64,000 bases of DNA from JABMQB01 sp964575025 (GTDB taxonomy: Bacteria; Bacteroidota; Bacteroidia; Bacteroidales; Prolixibacteraceae): positions 37,398 through 101,397 of the forward strand of contig CAZNPV010000007.1 in NCBI GenBank assembly GCA_964575025.1. Direction: 5' to 3'. Made by a program: the position numbers and the translations under genes. Below are positions 27,390 through 37,428 of the stretch, piece after piece; position 1 is the stretch's first letter, and the number at the start of each line of letters is the position of its first letter. The notes beneath the pieces are model-generated. The model ran no database searches and was not told the origin of the DNA. It saw nothing but the letters and a program-made list of their open reading frames with translations.

Positions 27390-30300
27390 TGACAAAAAAA
27401 TACATACTGATACTTACAGGCTTCATTTTTTTTGCCCTTCGGGCAGAATCACAGACCGTTACCGGCGAACCTGCCGGTATTCCGCCTGTACCGGATATCT
27501 ATGACACAGCCCCCTGGGAAGATCCCCTCGTGTGCGGGATAAACAGGGAAGCAGCCCGGGCAACAGCTTACTCGTTTGAGACCGTTGAAGACGCCCAGAC
27601 ATGTAACCGGGCAAACACAACCCGGGTGAAAATGCTGAATGGCCAGTGGAATTTCCACCTTGCTCTCAATCCGGAGGATGCTCCGAAAGATTTTTACCTG
27701 TCGAAGGTCTCAGGGTGGCAAAAAATTGAGGTTCCCTCAAACTGGGAAATGCAGGGATATGATATCCCGATCTACAAAAGTGCGGTTTATCCGTTTCGCC
27801 CCGTAAATCCACCTTATGTTCCGCATGATTACAATCCGGTAGGTTCCTATCAACGCACATTTACGATCCCGGAAACCTGGAAGGAACTGAATGTGACCCT
27901 TCATTTCGGGGGGGTGAGTTCTGCTTTTAAGGTATGGGTAAACAGTAAATTCCTCGGGTATGGGGAAGATAGCTGTCTGCCTTCGGAATTTAATATAACC
28001 CCCTATTTGCAGGAAGGTGAAAATACGGTATCGCTTCAGGTGATCCGTTGGAGCGATGGTTCGTATCTCGAAGATCAGGACCATTGGAGGATGAGCGGCA
28101 TGCATCGTGAGGTCATGCTCCTGGCAGAACCCAAACTCAGAATCGTGGATTTCCACTGGCAGGCAAAACTCGATGAAGACTACCGCGATGCCATACTCAG
28201 TATCCGGCCCAGGCTGGAAAACCTCACCGGGGATACCGTGAAAGGATATGCTCTTCAAGCCCAGCTATTTGATCCGGAAGGAAAGCCGGTTTTTACAAAA
28301 CCATTGGGAATAAAGGCAGAAGAACTTATCAATGAAAGCTATCCACGCCTCGACAATGTTCAATTCGGATTGCTGGAAACATCGGTCCGGAATCCCTTAA
28401 AATGGAGCGATGAAGAACCCCATCTGTATACGCTGATTTTGAGTCTCAGGGACAACGAGGGAAATATTTCGGAGGTAAAAAGCTGCCGTCTGGGTTTCAG
28501 AAGCATTGAATTCCGGGAAACCGACAGCAAACTTCTGCTCAATGGAAAGGTAACCTACCTGTATGGCATAAACCGGCACGATCACGATCCAATGAAGGGG
28601 AAAGCACTTTCACGGGAAGATATCCGGAACGATGTCCGGCAGATCAAACAATTCAATTTTAATTGCATCCGGACCAGCCATTATCCCAACGATCCGTATT
28701 TTTATGATTTGTGTGATGCCTACGGAATTCTGGTTATGGATGAGGCCAACCTTGAAACCCATGGTTTGGGCGGGAAACTCAGCAACGACCCAATGTGGAC
28801 CCATGCGCACATGGAAAGGGCTACGAGAATGGTACTTCGGGATAAGAATCATCCGTGTGTGATTTTCTGGAGCCTTGGCAATGAAGCCGGGCGGGGGCCA
28901 AACCATGCCGCCATGGCCGAATGGATTCATGATTTTGACATCACCCGTCCGGTGCATTACGAACCAGCACAGGGCAACCACAGGGTGGAAGGCTATAGGG
29001 ATATGACGGGCCTGCCTAATGTAGGACGCCTGCAAAATCCGGTCGACCCTTATTATGTCGATATGGTTAGCCGGTTTTATCCTTCGGTTTCATTCATTTA
29101 TCAGCTGGTGAACCAGCCCGGAGATTGCCGCCCCATCATCTTTGTGGAATATGCCCATTCCATGGGAAATTCCACGGGAAACCTGAAAGAATTCTGGGAT
29201 CTCTTCCGCTCTGCACCAAGGATTATTGGCGGTTGTATCTGGGACTACAAAGATCAGGGATTGTTGAAAACCGATCCACAGGGGAATCAATATTATGCCT
29301 ATGGAGGTGATTTTGGTGAAAAAATGCACGATTCCAATTTTTGCATCAACGGCATTGTTGCTTCCGACGGAAGACCAAAGGCAGCAATGTACGAATGCAA
29401 AAGGATTTTTCAGCCGGTTTGGTGCGAAGAGTCAGAAAATACAAAAATACGGGTGCTAAACCGCCATGCTTCGCTTTCATTGGATCGATATCGTGTTTTT
29501 CTCGAAGTACTCGAAGATGGATCTTCCCTATCCAACGTACAATTGCCGGATCTGTCATTAAAGGCAGGATGTGATACGATACTTGATCTTTCAGCATTTC
29601 TTCCCGGAATGAAGGAGAATCACGAATACCTGGCAACCCTGCGGTTTGTTTTAAAAAACGAAACAACCTGGGCTCCTGCAGGGTATGAAGTAGCTTCGAA
29701 TCAGCTATCCCTGGTTCCAATTCCGGAATTCAGCCCGAAGGAAAAAACATATCCGGAAATGCATGTACAACAATCCGATAAAGCAATTACCATATCCGGG
29801 CAAGGGTTCACGATCGGTTTCAGCAAGGAAAACGGAGCGCTGGTTTCATATGAATCAGATAACGGGCAACAACTGTTCAGGCCCCTGAAGCCGCATTTTA
29901 CACGCCCCCTGACCGACAACGACCGACGTGGCTGGAAACCTCATCGTGTGTTGAAAGAATGGTACGAAGCTACCCCTCAACATGCAAACATGCAGGTTCA
30001 TGAGGCAGGAAACGGATTGTTAAGGGTAGAGAGCGATTATACGGTCATTGAAGACCGGGCTTCGGTAAAAATTGGTTACCTGGTAAATGGTGAGGGGGTG
30101 ATTAAAGTGTTGTACGAACTGGATGCCGATGAACATTTACCCCATATTCCCAAAATAGGCATGCAATGTGGCATTCACAATGCGTACCGGAATATTACCT
30201 GGTATGGCCGCGGATGGCATGAAAACTACATCGACCGGAGGGTGGGTTCAGATGCCGGCATCTATTCTCTCTCCATCGAACAGTTTATGGAACCTTATGT

Positions 30301-30658
30301 GATGCCCCAGGAAAACGGCAACCGTACCGATGTGCGTTGGATGTTCCTGGCCGATGAAAAGAATCATGGCATGCTCATCGTTGCTGATAGCCTGTTAAGC
30401 ATGAGCGCCTGGCCTTATACGGAAGAAAACATCAATCAGGCAAAACACACCAATGAATTGCATGAGTCTGGTTTTATTACCCTGAATATCGACCTGGTGC
30501 AGATGGGAGTGGGTGGAAACGATTCATGGTCAGCGGTGTCTCAACCCCTGGAACAGTTTCAGATACCGGCAAAAAAGTACCGGTATGCGTTTTACCTGTT
30601 CCCGGCAAAAATAAGTGAAAAAGACCTGAGAGAATTACCACAATCTATAAAGTTTTAA
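27386..30658 (+). CDS. GH2 LacZ-type beta-galactosidase
   Basis: The 1090-residue enzyme has the full LacZ architecture: signal peptide (ALRAESQ), sugar-binding domain (VPSNWEMQGYDIPIYKS), two immunoglobulin-like domains, TIM barrel and the Bgal small-chain domain. The barrel has RTSHYPNDPYFYDLCDAYG, DEANLETHGLG, WSLGNEAGRGPNH (acid/base Glu near 500) and FVEYAHSMGN (nucleophile Glu near 588). The small-chain domain contains TRPLTDNDRRGWKPHR. It removes beta-linked galactose, probably from galactan or arabinogalactan side chains, in the periplasm. It overlaps rhaT by 4 bases and ends 2 bases before the next GH2 gene. A second ATG at 27389 is equally usable. Confidence 0.93.
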   Translation: MMTKKYILILTGFIFFALRAESQTVTGEPAGIPPVPDIYDTAPWEDPLVCGINREAARATAYSFETVEDAQTCNRANTTRVKMLNGQWNFHLALNPEDAPKDFYLSKVSGWQKIEVPSNWEMQGYDIPIYKSAVYPFRPVNPPYVPHDYNPVGSYQRTFTIPETWKELNVTLHFGGVSSAFKVWVNSKFLGYGEDSCLPSEFNITPYLQEGENTVSLQVIRWSDGSYLEDQDHWRMSGMHREVMLLAEPKLRIVDFHWQAKLDEDYRDAILSIRPRLENLTGDTVKGYALQAQLFDPEGKPVFTKPLGIKAEELINESYPRLDNVQFGLLETSVRNPLKWSDEEPHLYTLILSLRDNEGNISEVKSCRLGFRSIEFRETDSKLLLNGKVTYLYGINRHDHDPMKGKALSREDIRNDVRQIKQFNFNCIRTSHYPNDPYFYDLCDAYGILVMDEANLETHGLGGKLSNDPMWTHAHMERATRMVLRDKNHPCVIFWSLGNEAGRGPNHAAMAEWIHDFDITRPVHYEPAQGNHRVEGYRDMTGLPNVGRLQNPVDPYYVDMVSRFYPSVSFIYQLVNQPGDCRPIIFVEYAHSMGNSTGNLKEFWDLFRSAPRIIGGCIWDYKDQGLLKTDPQGNQYYAYGGDFGEKMHDSNFCINGIVASDGRPKAAMYECKRIFQPVWCEESENTKIRVLNRHASLSLDRYRVFLEVLEDGSSLSNVQLPDLSLKAGCDTILDLSAFLPGMKENHEYLATLRFVLKNETTWAPAGYEVASNQLSLVPIPEFSPKEKTYPEMHVQQSDKAITISGQGFTIGFSKENGALVSYESDNGQQLFRPLKPHFTRPLTDNDRRGWKPHRVLKEWYEATPQHANMQVHEAGNGLLRVESDYTVIEDRASVKIGYLVNGEGVIKVLYELDADEHLPHIPKIGMQCGIHNAYRNITWYGRGWHENYIDRRVGSDAGIYSLSIEQFMEPYVMPQENGNRTDVRWMFLADEKNHGMLIVADSLLSMSAWPYTEENINQAKHTNELHESGFITLNIDLVQMGVGGNDSWSAVSQPLEQFQIPAKKYRYAFYLFPAKISEKDLRELPQSIKF

Positions 30659-30660
30659 CC

Positions 30661-33525
30661 ATGAGTTTCAAAGAAAGTATATTGATTTTTCTGGGGTTCC
30701 TGATTGCCGTTCAGGCCTTCCCCCAACAATCTGAAAAACCCTTTAATCAGGCTGAAACACAGGTGATGTACCTTTCTGGAACCGTTCCGGACGACGCGGT
30801 GGAATGGGATTTTTTCTGCTCGGCAGGCAGGAAAAGCGGCTTCTGGACAAAAATTCATGTGCCCTCGTGCTGGGAACAGGAAGGTTTTGGAGAATACAAT
30901 TACGGCGTTAATTATTACGGCAAGGAAACCGATCCCGGAATACCTGCCGAGCAGGGTTTCTATAAATACGAATTTAGGGTTCCTGAAGAGTGGCAGGGAA
31001 GACGGATCCGGATTGTTTTTGACGGAGTTATGACCGATACACGCGTTCTGATTAACGGGCAGAAAGCAGGAAGCCTTCATCAGGGCGGATTTTACCGGTT
31101 CAGGTACGACATTTCCAATCTGGTAAAATTCGGAGAGAAAAACCTCCTGGAGGTTACTGTGAGCAAGGAGTCGGAAAATGTGAGTGTCAATATGGCTGAA
31201 CGACGTGCCGACTACTGGAATTTCGGAGGGATTTTCCGGCCGGTTTTCCTGGAATCTGTTCCGTCCCGGTTCATCGAACGCGTAGCCATAGATGCCAAAG
31301 CCGATGGGAGCTTCCTTGCTGAAGTGTATACCGGGGAAGCCTGCCCGAATGGATTGAGTGTAGAGGCTGAACTTTACGACCTTCAGAAAAATAAAAAGGA
31401 AAATACCGTGTGGAAAGAAATTCCGTCAGGAAGCGACAAGGTAATCTTGAAAAAGAAATTTTCCGATATAAAAACCTGGACTGCAGAAACACCCAATTTG
31501 TATAAACTGATTGTATATCTGAAAAAAGGCGATGAAGTGGTTCATCAGATTAGTGAACGGATTGGTTTCCGCACATTTGAGATCAGGGAAGGGGATGGAT
31601 TTTACCTAAACGGGCAAAGGATTCTCCTCAAAGGGATTAATCGCCACAGCTTTCGTCCTGAAACCGGAAGGACACTGGGCAGGGACCAGAATTACGAGGA
31701 TGCCCGGCTTATCAAAGAGATGAATATGAATACCGTCAGGATGTCGCATTACCCTCCCAATCCGGAATTTCTGGAAGCCTGTGATGAGCTGGGGATCTAT
31801 GTAATGAATGAACTGGCTGGCTGGCATGGCAAGTACGATACCGGCACAGGGAGAAAACTGGTACGTGAACTGGTGGTCCGCGATGTGAATCACCCCAGCA
31901 TAATTTTCTGGGACAATGGCAATGAGGGAGGCTGGAACACGGAACTGGATGATGACTTTGCCAAATGGGATCCCGGAAACCGGCCGGTGCTTCATCCGCA
32001 ACAGGAGCTGAACGGTGTGGAAACCATGCACTACCGTTCGTATGGTGAAACCCAGGAATACCTCCGCGGGAAAGACATCTTTTTCCCCACCGAGATCCTC
32101 CATGGATTATACGACGGAGGACACGGAGCCGGTTTGTATGATTACTGGGAAATGATGCGTATTCATCCGCGCTGCGGGGGCGGCCTCTTATGGGTTTTTG
32201 CTGATGAAGGCATCGTACGTACAGATCAGAGAGGCCGGATCGATAACGATGGCAACCATGGCGCAGACGGTATCCTGGGTCCTCATCTTGAGAAGGAAGG
32301 AAGCTTTTTTGCCGTGAAGGAAATATGGTCTCCGGTAGGGATTCGGAACCAGACCATAGAACCTGATTTTAACGGGGAATTTGAGGTTGAAAACAGGTAT
32401 GACTTTATAAACCTGAATCAGTGTACATTTGAGTGGGAACTGGGCGTCTTCTATGCACCTGAAGAGAACAAAACAGGACATCAAACACTCAAAAAAGGAA
32501 AAATGGCAGGGCCTGCGTTGGTAGCCCATAAGAAAGGTACGTTGAAAATAAATCTGCCCGAAGAATTGGACCTTGCCGATGTGTTGTATCTGAAGGCCAT
32601 CGATCCTGAAGGCAGGGAAATATGGACCTGGTCATGGAATATAAGCCGGTCAACCGCTCTTCCCGGATCCAATCCGGTACCCCTGCATATTGAAAAAAAG
32701 GCAGATAAGACCCTTGTGGAAGCAGGAGAAATAAAACTTCATTTCAGCAACCAGACCGGTGAACTTGAAAAAGTCACCAAAGGAGAGAAAGAATTGTCCT
32801 TTGGAAACGGTCCCCGTTTTGTAGCTTTCCGTCGTGGCGACCGTAGCCTGGACGGGTGGGTGGCCGAAAACCTGCCCAAAGGAGTTGACCGGGTGTACAA
32901 CACGGTTTCAGGAGAAAGAAAATTGCTGAGTTTTGTGTCGGAAATAAAGGAAGGAAAGGCTATCGTTGAAGCTACCTATTTCGGTCCCCTGAAAAAAACA
33001 AGATGGATCATGGATCCCCATGGAGAGATTAAACTGGAATATTCCTACCGGTACGACGGAGTGGTCGAATTAATGGGAATAGAGTTCGACTATCCTGAAG
33101 AGTATGTACGATCCAAACGCTGGTTGGGAGAGGGGCCCTACCGTGTCTGGCAGAACAGGCTTCACGGAACCCATATCGATATTTGGGAAAATGAGTACAA
33201 CGATCCGGTTCCGGGGGAAACGTTTATCTATCCGGAATTTAAAGGCTATTTCGGGAACTGGTGCTGGGTGAAGCTGGAAACAACCGAAGGCAGCATCACC
33301 CTGGCTACGGAAGGGTACGATTCCTTCCTGGGAATCTATACTCCCCGGGATGGTCGTGATGCTCCGCTTTACACATTCCCTGAATCCGGTATTTCCATAC
33401 TGGAGGTTATCCCGGCAGTACGCAATAAGGTGAATGCCACCGATCTGATCGGACCTTCGTCAAAGCCTCAGTATGTGCAGGGGGTTAAAACCGGCACCTT
33501 GTATTTTCAGTTTGAAGTGAAGTGA
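30661..33525 (+). CDS. GH2 family glycosidase, periplasmic
   Basis: The 954-residue enzyme has a signal peptide (FLIAVQAFPQQ). The sugar-binding domain shows VPSCWEQEGFGEYNYG and FDGVMTDTRVLINGQ. The barrel has NRHSFRPETGRTLG, NTVRMSHYPPNPEFLEACDELG and FWDNGNEGGWN with the acid/base Glu near 422. PTEILHG, Glu near 478, is a candidate nucleophile. It diverges clearly from the LacZ-type neighbour. A C-terminal beta-sandwich of about 300 residues (KLHFSNQTGELEKVTKGEKE, WLGEGPYRVWQNR) resembles a galactose-mutarotase-like/Bgal small-chain domain. Such GH2 members are common in rhamnogalacturonan loci, with varied specificity. It begins 2 bases after the previous gene. Confidence 0.88.
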   Translation: MSFKESILIFLGFLIAVQAFPQQSEKPFNQAETQVMYLSGTVPDDAVEWDFFCSAGRKSGFWTKIHVPSCWEQEGFGEYNYGVNYYGKETDPGIPAEQGFYKYEFRVPEEWQGRRIRIVFDGVMTDTRVLINGQKAGSLHQGGFYRFRYDISNLVKFGEKNLLEVTVSKESENVSVNMAERRADYWNFGGIFRPVFLESVPSRFIERVAIDAKADGSFLAEVYTGEACPNGLSVEAELYDLQKNKKENTVWKEIPSGSDKVILKKKFSDIKTWTAETPNLYKLIVYLKKGDEVVHQISERIGFRTFEIREGDGFYLNGQRILLKGINRHSFRPETGRTLGRDQNYEDARLIKEMNMNTVRMSHYPPNPEFLEACDELGIYVMNELAGWHGKYDTGTGRKLVRELVVRDVNHPSIIFWDNGNEGGWNTELDDDFAKWDPGNRPVLHPQQELNGVETMHYRSYGETQEYLRGKDIFFPTEILHGLYDGGHGAGLYDYWEMMRIHPRCGGGLLWVFADEGIVRTDQRGRIDNDGNHGADGILGPHLEKEGSFFAVKEIWSPVGIRNQTIEPDFNGEFEVENRYDFINLNQCTFEWELGVFYAPEENKTGHQTLKKGKMAGPALVAHKKGTLKINLPEELDLADVLYLKAIDPEGREIWTWSWNISRSTALPGSNPVPLHIEKKADKTLVEAGEIKLHFSNQTGELEKVTKGEKELSFGNGPRFVAFRRGDRSLDGWVAENLPKGVDRVYNTVSGERKLLSFVSEIKEGKAIVEATYFGPLKKTRWIMDPHGEIKLEYSYRYDGVVELMGIEFDYPEEYVRSKRWLGEGPYRVWQNRLHGTHIDIWENEYNDPVPGETFIYPEFKGYFGNWCWVKLETTEGSITLATEGYDSFLGIYTPRDGRDAPLYTFPESGISILEVIPAVRNKVNATDLIGPSSKPQYVQGVKTGTLYFQFEVK

Positions 33526-33567
33526 GGAATTTCCGGCGAGCGTTTTTTTCTCGCGAAGCTGCAAAAC

Positions 33568-33949
33568 CGCAAGGAGAACGAAATTGAAAAATTAGTTGTG
33601 AATACCTGTTTCAAAGAGAAATTAATTACGGATGGAATTACCCGGATAGTGAATCATTTATAAACAAATCTTTGCGTCTTGGCGCCTTTGCGTGGAAAAG
33701 AATCACGCGAAGCCGCAAAGCCGCAAAGAAAAACCCTAAACGTACCGTTATGAAAGAGAACGAACTTGCAAAATTGGTAGTGAATACCTGTTTCAAAGAG
33801 AAATTAATTACGGATGGAATTACCCGGATAGTGAATCATTTATAAACAAATCTTTGCGTCTTGGCGCCTTTGCGTGGAAAATAATCACGCGAAGCCGCAA
33901 AGCCGCGAAGAAAAATCCTAAACGTACCGTTATGAAAGAGAACGAACTA
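33568..33949 (+). repeat. 182-bp tandem repeat with GxxExxY-like short reading frame
   Basis: About 2.1 copies of a 182-bp unit lie in the 431-base gap before the GH106 gene: GAATACCTGTTTCAAAG recurs at 33600 and 33782, ATCACGCGAAGCCGC at 33702 and 33884, and TACCGTTATGAAAGAG at 33743 and 33925. Copy identity is nearly perfect between 33600 and 33900. The junction holds ACGCGAAGCCGCAAAGCCGC and TTTGCGTCTTGGCGCCTTTG. A 31-codon frame at 33750-33845 begins MKENELAKLVVNTCFK, much like the N-terminus of GxxExxY proteins, and ends NHL-stop. The final copy is broken after MKENEL. It may be a non-autonomous mobile element derived from a GxxExxY gene. Confidence 0.8.
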
Positions 33950-33956
33950 TAATAAA

Positions 33957-36900
33957 ATGCAATTGGAGATTTTTCATAGGATCAGATTAATCCGGAGTCT
34001 TGTTCTGGTTTTTGGCGTAGCCTGTTCAACCTCCCCGGGAGGAACCTCTTCAGACTCCCAACCTAATTCTGAGCATGCTGTCCCGTGGGTCTATTGGTAC
34101 TGGAATGATGCGGCGGTGTCAAAGGAAGGGATCACTGCAGACCTCGAAGCCATGAAGGAAATTGGTCTTGAAGGAGCCTATCTGTTTTTTATCCGCGGTG
34201 CATCAGACCCTCCGGTGTACAGCCCGCCCTCGGTACAACTGACTCCCGGATGGTGGGACAAGGTAAGATTTGCCTTTTCTGAAGCAAAACGCACGGGGTT
34301 AAGCCTGGGACTTCACTCCTGTGATGGATTTACTGTGGCCGGAGGTCCGTGGATACACCCTGAGTTATCCATGCAGAAGGTGGTATGGACCGATACTGTT
34401 GTTGCCGGGAATCAACTTTTTAAGGGGATCTTGCAACAACCCGAAACCATTCGTGGCTATTATGAAGACAGCAAGGTTTTTGCGTACCCTTGCAGGGTGG
34501 CAGATCAGGGGTCATCCTATGATCTGAATCCCACGATCACTACCGATATCCCTGATGTGGATCCTCAGTTTATCAATGATCCGGAAACAGATAAACGCTT
34601 ACGAAGCGACAAACCCTGCTGGATTCAATATGCTTTTGAAAAACCATTCACTTTACGATCCCTTACTATCCGGGCTGTCGGGAATATTTTTCAGGTGCAC
34701 CGATTAAAAATTGAGGTCAGCAACGATGGGCAGCATTTTACTCCTCATGGCCGTTTAACGCCGCATCGTCAGGGCTGGATGGACGATGCGGCCAACATGA
34801 CCCATGCCATAGAGCCGGTTACAGCAAAGTACTTCCGGTTTGTCTACGATCCGGAAGGAACTGAACCGGGAGCCGAAGACCTTGATGCAGCCAAATGGAA
34901 ACAGTCTTTGAAAATTGCAGGAATGGAGCTGTCGTCCACACCGAAGATAAACCAGTATGAAGGGAAGAATGGCTCCATATGGCGCATTGCTGATTGGACC
35001 CCCTCCGAACAAATTCCGGATTCATTGTGTATTCCGGCAGATGAAATTATGGATATCACCGCTTCTATGGATACGAACGGTTTCCTGGACTGGGAGGTAC
35101 CTCCGGGAACATGGACCCTCCTTCGTATGGGACATACCACCACCGGCAAGGAGAATTACATCGGCGGAGGGGGAAAAGGACTGGAGTGTGATAAGTTGAA
35201 TCCGGAAGCCATTCAGTTTCAGTTTGATAAGTGGATAGGCGAATTTTATAACCAGGTGGGCGATAGCCTGGTAAATGATGTATTGAAGATATTCCATGTC
35301 GATAGCTGGGAGTGTGGCAGCCAGAACTGGTCGCCGGTTTTTGGAGCGGAATTTGAAAAACGGCGTGGATACAGTCTGATGCCTTATTTGCCGGTTTTGG
35401 CAGGTGTTCCTGTCCAATCCACCGATTTTTCAGAAAATATTCTCCACGACATCCGAACGACTATTGCCGAGTTGGTGACGGATAATTTTTACGGGACATT
35501 GGCCCGGGTGGTTCAGGAAAAAGGACTGCTCTTCAGCGCTGAAAGTGTAGCTCCAGTTATGGTGAGCGATGGGATGATGCATTTCAGGAAGGTAGATTTT
35601 CCGATGGGTGAATTCTGGCTCAACAGCCCTACGCATGATAAACCAAACGATGTGCTGGATGCTGTTTCTGCAGGTCATGTTTACGGAAAACAGATCATTC
35701 AGGCGGAGAGCTTTACAGAAATTCGCCTTGACTGGAATGAACATCCGGGAATGTTGAAGACACTTGGCGACCGCAATTTTGCCCTTGGCGTGAACAGATT
35801 GGTATTTCATGTGTTTACCCATAATCCATGGATGGACCGTAAGCCGGGAATGACATTGGGAGTGGTTGGTTTGTATTTTCAGCGGGATCAGACATGGTTT
35901 AACCCCGGGAAAGCCTGGATGGATTATATCAGAAACTGCCAAAGCCTCCTTCAGCAAGGGAACCCTCAGGTTGATATCGCTGTTTTTACGGGCGAGGAAA
36001 TTCCCCGGCGGGCAATCCTTCCCGACAGGCTTGTGCCTCTGTTTCCTGAAATATTCGGGGAAGAGACCGTAACCCGTGAAAAGGCCCGGTTGCGAAATCA
36101 AGGAGTTCCAACGCATCAACGCCCCCGGGGAGTCACTTCAGGGATTCATATTGCAGACCCTGCCGACTGGGTTGACCCCCTGCACGGGTATGCCTTCGAC
36201 TCTTTTAACCGGGATGCCTTAATCAGGTTGGCCAGGGTGAAAAAAAGAAAGATCGTGCTTCCCGGAGGAGCTGCCTATGAATTGCTCGTTATCCCCGGAA
36301 AAAGAAGGATGAATCCTCAGGCAAACAGGATGAGCCGGGAGGTCGCAGATAAACTTCTGGAATTGGTGAAAGCAGGGGCTACCATCCTTTTTGAAGAGAT
36401 GCCTGAAAAAGATTTGGATCCTTTTGAAGAGAATCGTGCTGAATTTACAGCTGCAATCAATGAATTATTCTCAGGTGAATTTCGACAGGAAGAGTTTTAT
36501 CAGAGTAAAAACCTTGGCAAAGGAACTGTTATAAAAGGCCCTTATCGGGCAGGTTCATTTATTCCTCTGGGCTTAACAAAGGATTTTTATGCCATCCATT
36601 CCGGTCAGCAACAGGCCAACAACCTTGCCTGGATACACCGGATCGATGGCAAAAAGGAGATCTATTTTATTTCCAATCAACAGAAAAAGCAAAGAGAGCT
36701 GACATTGTCATTTCGCGTTGCCGGGAAAGAACCGGTTTTTTATCATCCTGTAACCGGGGTCTTTTCTGAATGCAAGGAATGGACAGTGAAAGATGGCAGG
36801 ACATTGATTCCGGTGCGGCTGGAAGAGAACGCGTCGGTTTTTGTGATCTTTGAAGATAAAACCTCGGGAACAAGCAGGTCAGAAGGGAAGAACTGGCCCG

Positions 36901-37397
36901 AATTTGAAACTGTGCAGTATCTTAACCACAACTGGATCGTAAAATTTGATACGGTGTTTGGTGGCCCGGAAGAGGACATGGAATTTGAATCCCTCACCGA
37001 TTGGTCCCTGAATCCGGATGAGCGGGTGAAATACTACTCCGGAAAAGCAGTCTATTCGAAAAACTTCGAATGGGATCAGGAAATCAAGGCTCCGGTTTGG
37101 TTAGACGTTGGAGATGTCCGTAATCTGGCTGAGATTCATGTTAACGGGGTTTATTGCGGTGTGGTCTGGACAGCTCCCTTCAGAGTGGATGTTTCTGGAG
37201 CCATCCGAAAAGGACCGAACACGGTAGAAATTGTTGTTACCAATACCTGGGCAAACAGGTTGATGGGGGATCATAAGCTTCCGGAGGAAGAAAAAATATC
37301 ATGGACAACGGCTGCCTACCGGTTGGAAGGGAATGATTTACTGCCCGCAGGATTGTCAGGCCCGGTGAAGTTGTTAGTAGAGAAAGATCATTTATAA
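33957..37397 (+). CDS. GH106 alpha-L-rhamnosidase
   Basis: The 1146-residue enzyme has a signal peptide or lipoprotein signal (LVFGVACS). The N-terminal part, VPWVYWYWNDAAVSKEGI followed by DLEAMKEIGLEGAYLF, is the GH106 barrel start. A discoidin-like insertion (FTLRSLTIRAVGNIFQVHRL, about 215-320) follows. Conserved barrel segments after it include DSWECGSQNW, FSAESVAPV, IIQAESFTEI and HVFTHNPWM. The C-terminal jelly roll (DVGDVRNLAEIHVNG, GPNTVEIVVTNTWANRLMGD) is also typical. It hydrolyses alpha-L-rhamnose by inversion; GH106 members act on pectic rhamnogalacturonans. The last residues KDHL and the stop coincide with the start of a truncated copy of the 182-bp repeat, so the 3' end may have been replaced by it. 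Confidence 0.9.
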   Translation: MQLEIFHRIRLIRSLVLVFGVACSTSPGGTSSDSQPNSEHAVPWVYWYWNDAAVSKEGITADLEAMKEIGLEGAYLFFIRGASDPPVYSPPSVQLTPGWWDKVRFAFSEAKRTGLSLGLHSCDGFTVAGGPWIHPELSMQKVVWTDTVVAGNQLFKGILQQPETIRGYYEDSKVFAYPCRVADQGSSYDLNPTITTDIPDVDPQFINDPETDKRLRSDKPCWIQYAFEKPFTLRSLTIRAVGNIFQVHRLKIEVSNDGQHFTPHGRLTPHRQGWMDDAANMTHAIEPVTAKYFRFVYDPEGTEPGAEDLDAAKWKQSLKIAGMELSSTPKINQYEGKNGSIWRIADWTPSEQIPDSLCIPADEIMDITASMDTNGFLDWEVPPGTWTLLRMGHTTTGKENYIGGGGKGLECDKLNPEAIQFQFDKWIGEFYNQVGDSLVNDVLKIFHVDSWECGSQNWSPVFGAEFEKRRGYSLMPYLPVLAGVPVQSTDFSENILHDIRTTIAELVTDNFYGTLARVVQEKGLLFSAESVAPVMVSDGMMHFRKVDFPMGEFWLNSPTHDKPNDVLDAVSAGHVYGKQIIQAESFTEIRLDWNEHPGMLKTLGDRNFALGVNRLVFHVFTHNPWMDRKPGMTLGVVGLYFQRDQTWFNPGKAWMDYIRNCQSLLQQGNPQVDIAVFTGEEIPRRAILPDRLVPLFPEIFGEETVTREKARLRNQGVPTHQRPRGVTSGIHIADPADWVDPLHGYAFDSFNRDALIRLARVKKRKIVLPGGAAYELLVIPGKRRMNPQANRMSREVADKLLELVKAGATILFEEMPEKDLDPFEENRAEFTAAINELFSGEFRQEEFYQSKNLGKGTVIKGPYRAGSFIPLGLTKDFYAIHSGQQQANNLAWIHRIDGKKEIYFISNQQKKQRELTLSFRVAGKEPVFYHPVTGVFSECKEWTVKDGRTLIPVRLEENASVFVIFEDKTSGTSRSEGKNWPEFETVQYLNHNWIVKFDTVFGGPEEDMEFESLTDWSLNPDERVKYYSGKAVYSKNFEWDQEIKAPVWLDVGDVRNLAEIHVNGVYCGVVWTAPFRVDVSGAIRKGPNTVEIVVTNTWANRLMGDHKLPEEEKISWTTAAYRLEGNDLLPAGLSGPVKLLVEKDHL

Positions 37398-37428
37398 ACA
37401 AATCTTTGCGTCCTGGCGCCTTTGCGTG
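37388..37428 (+). repeat. Truncated third copy of the 182-bp element
   Basis: TCATTTATAAACAAATCTTT followed by GCGTCCTGGCGCCTTTGCGTG matches the tandem repeat at 33654-33694 with one change. It supplies the last codons and stop of the GH106 gene and ends at the start codon of the next gene. The GH106 gene is thus flanked by the element in direct orientation on both sides. Confidence 0.75.
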
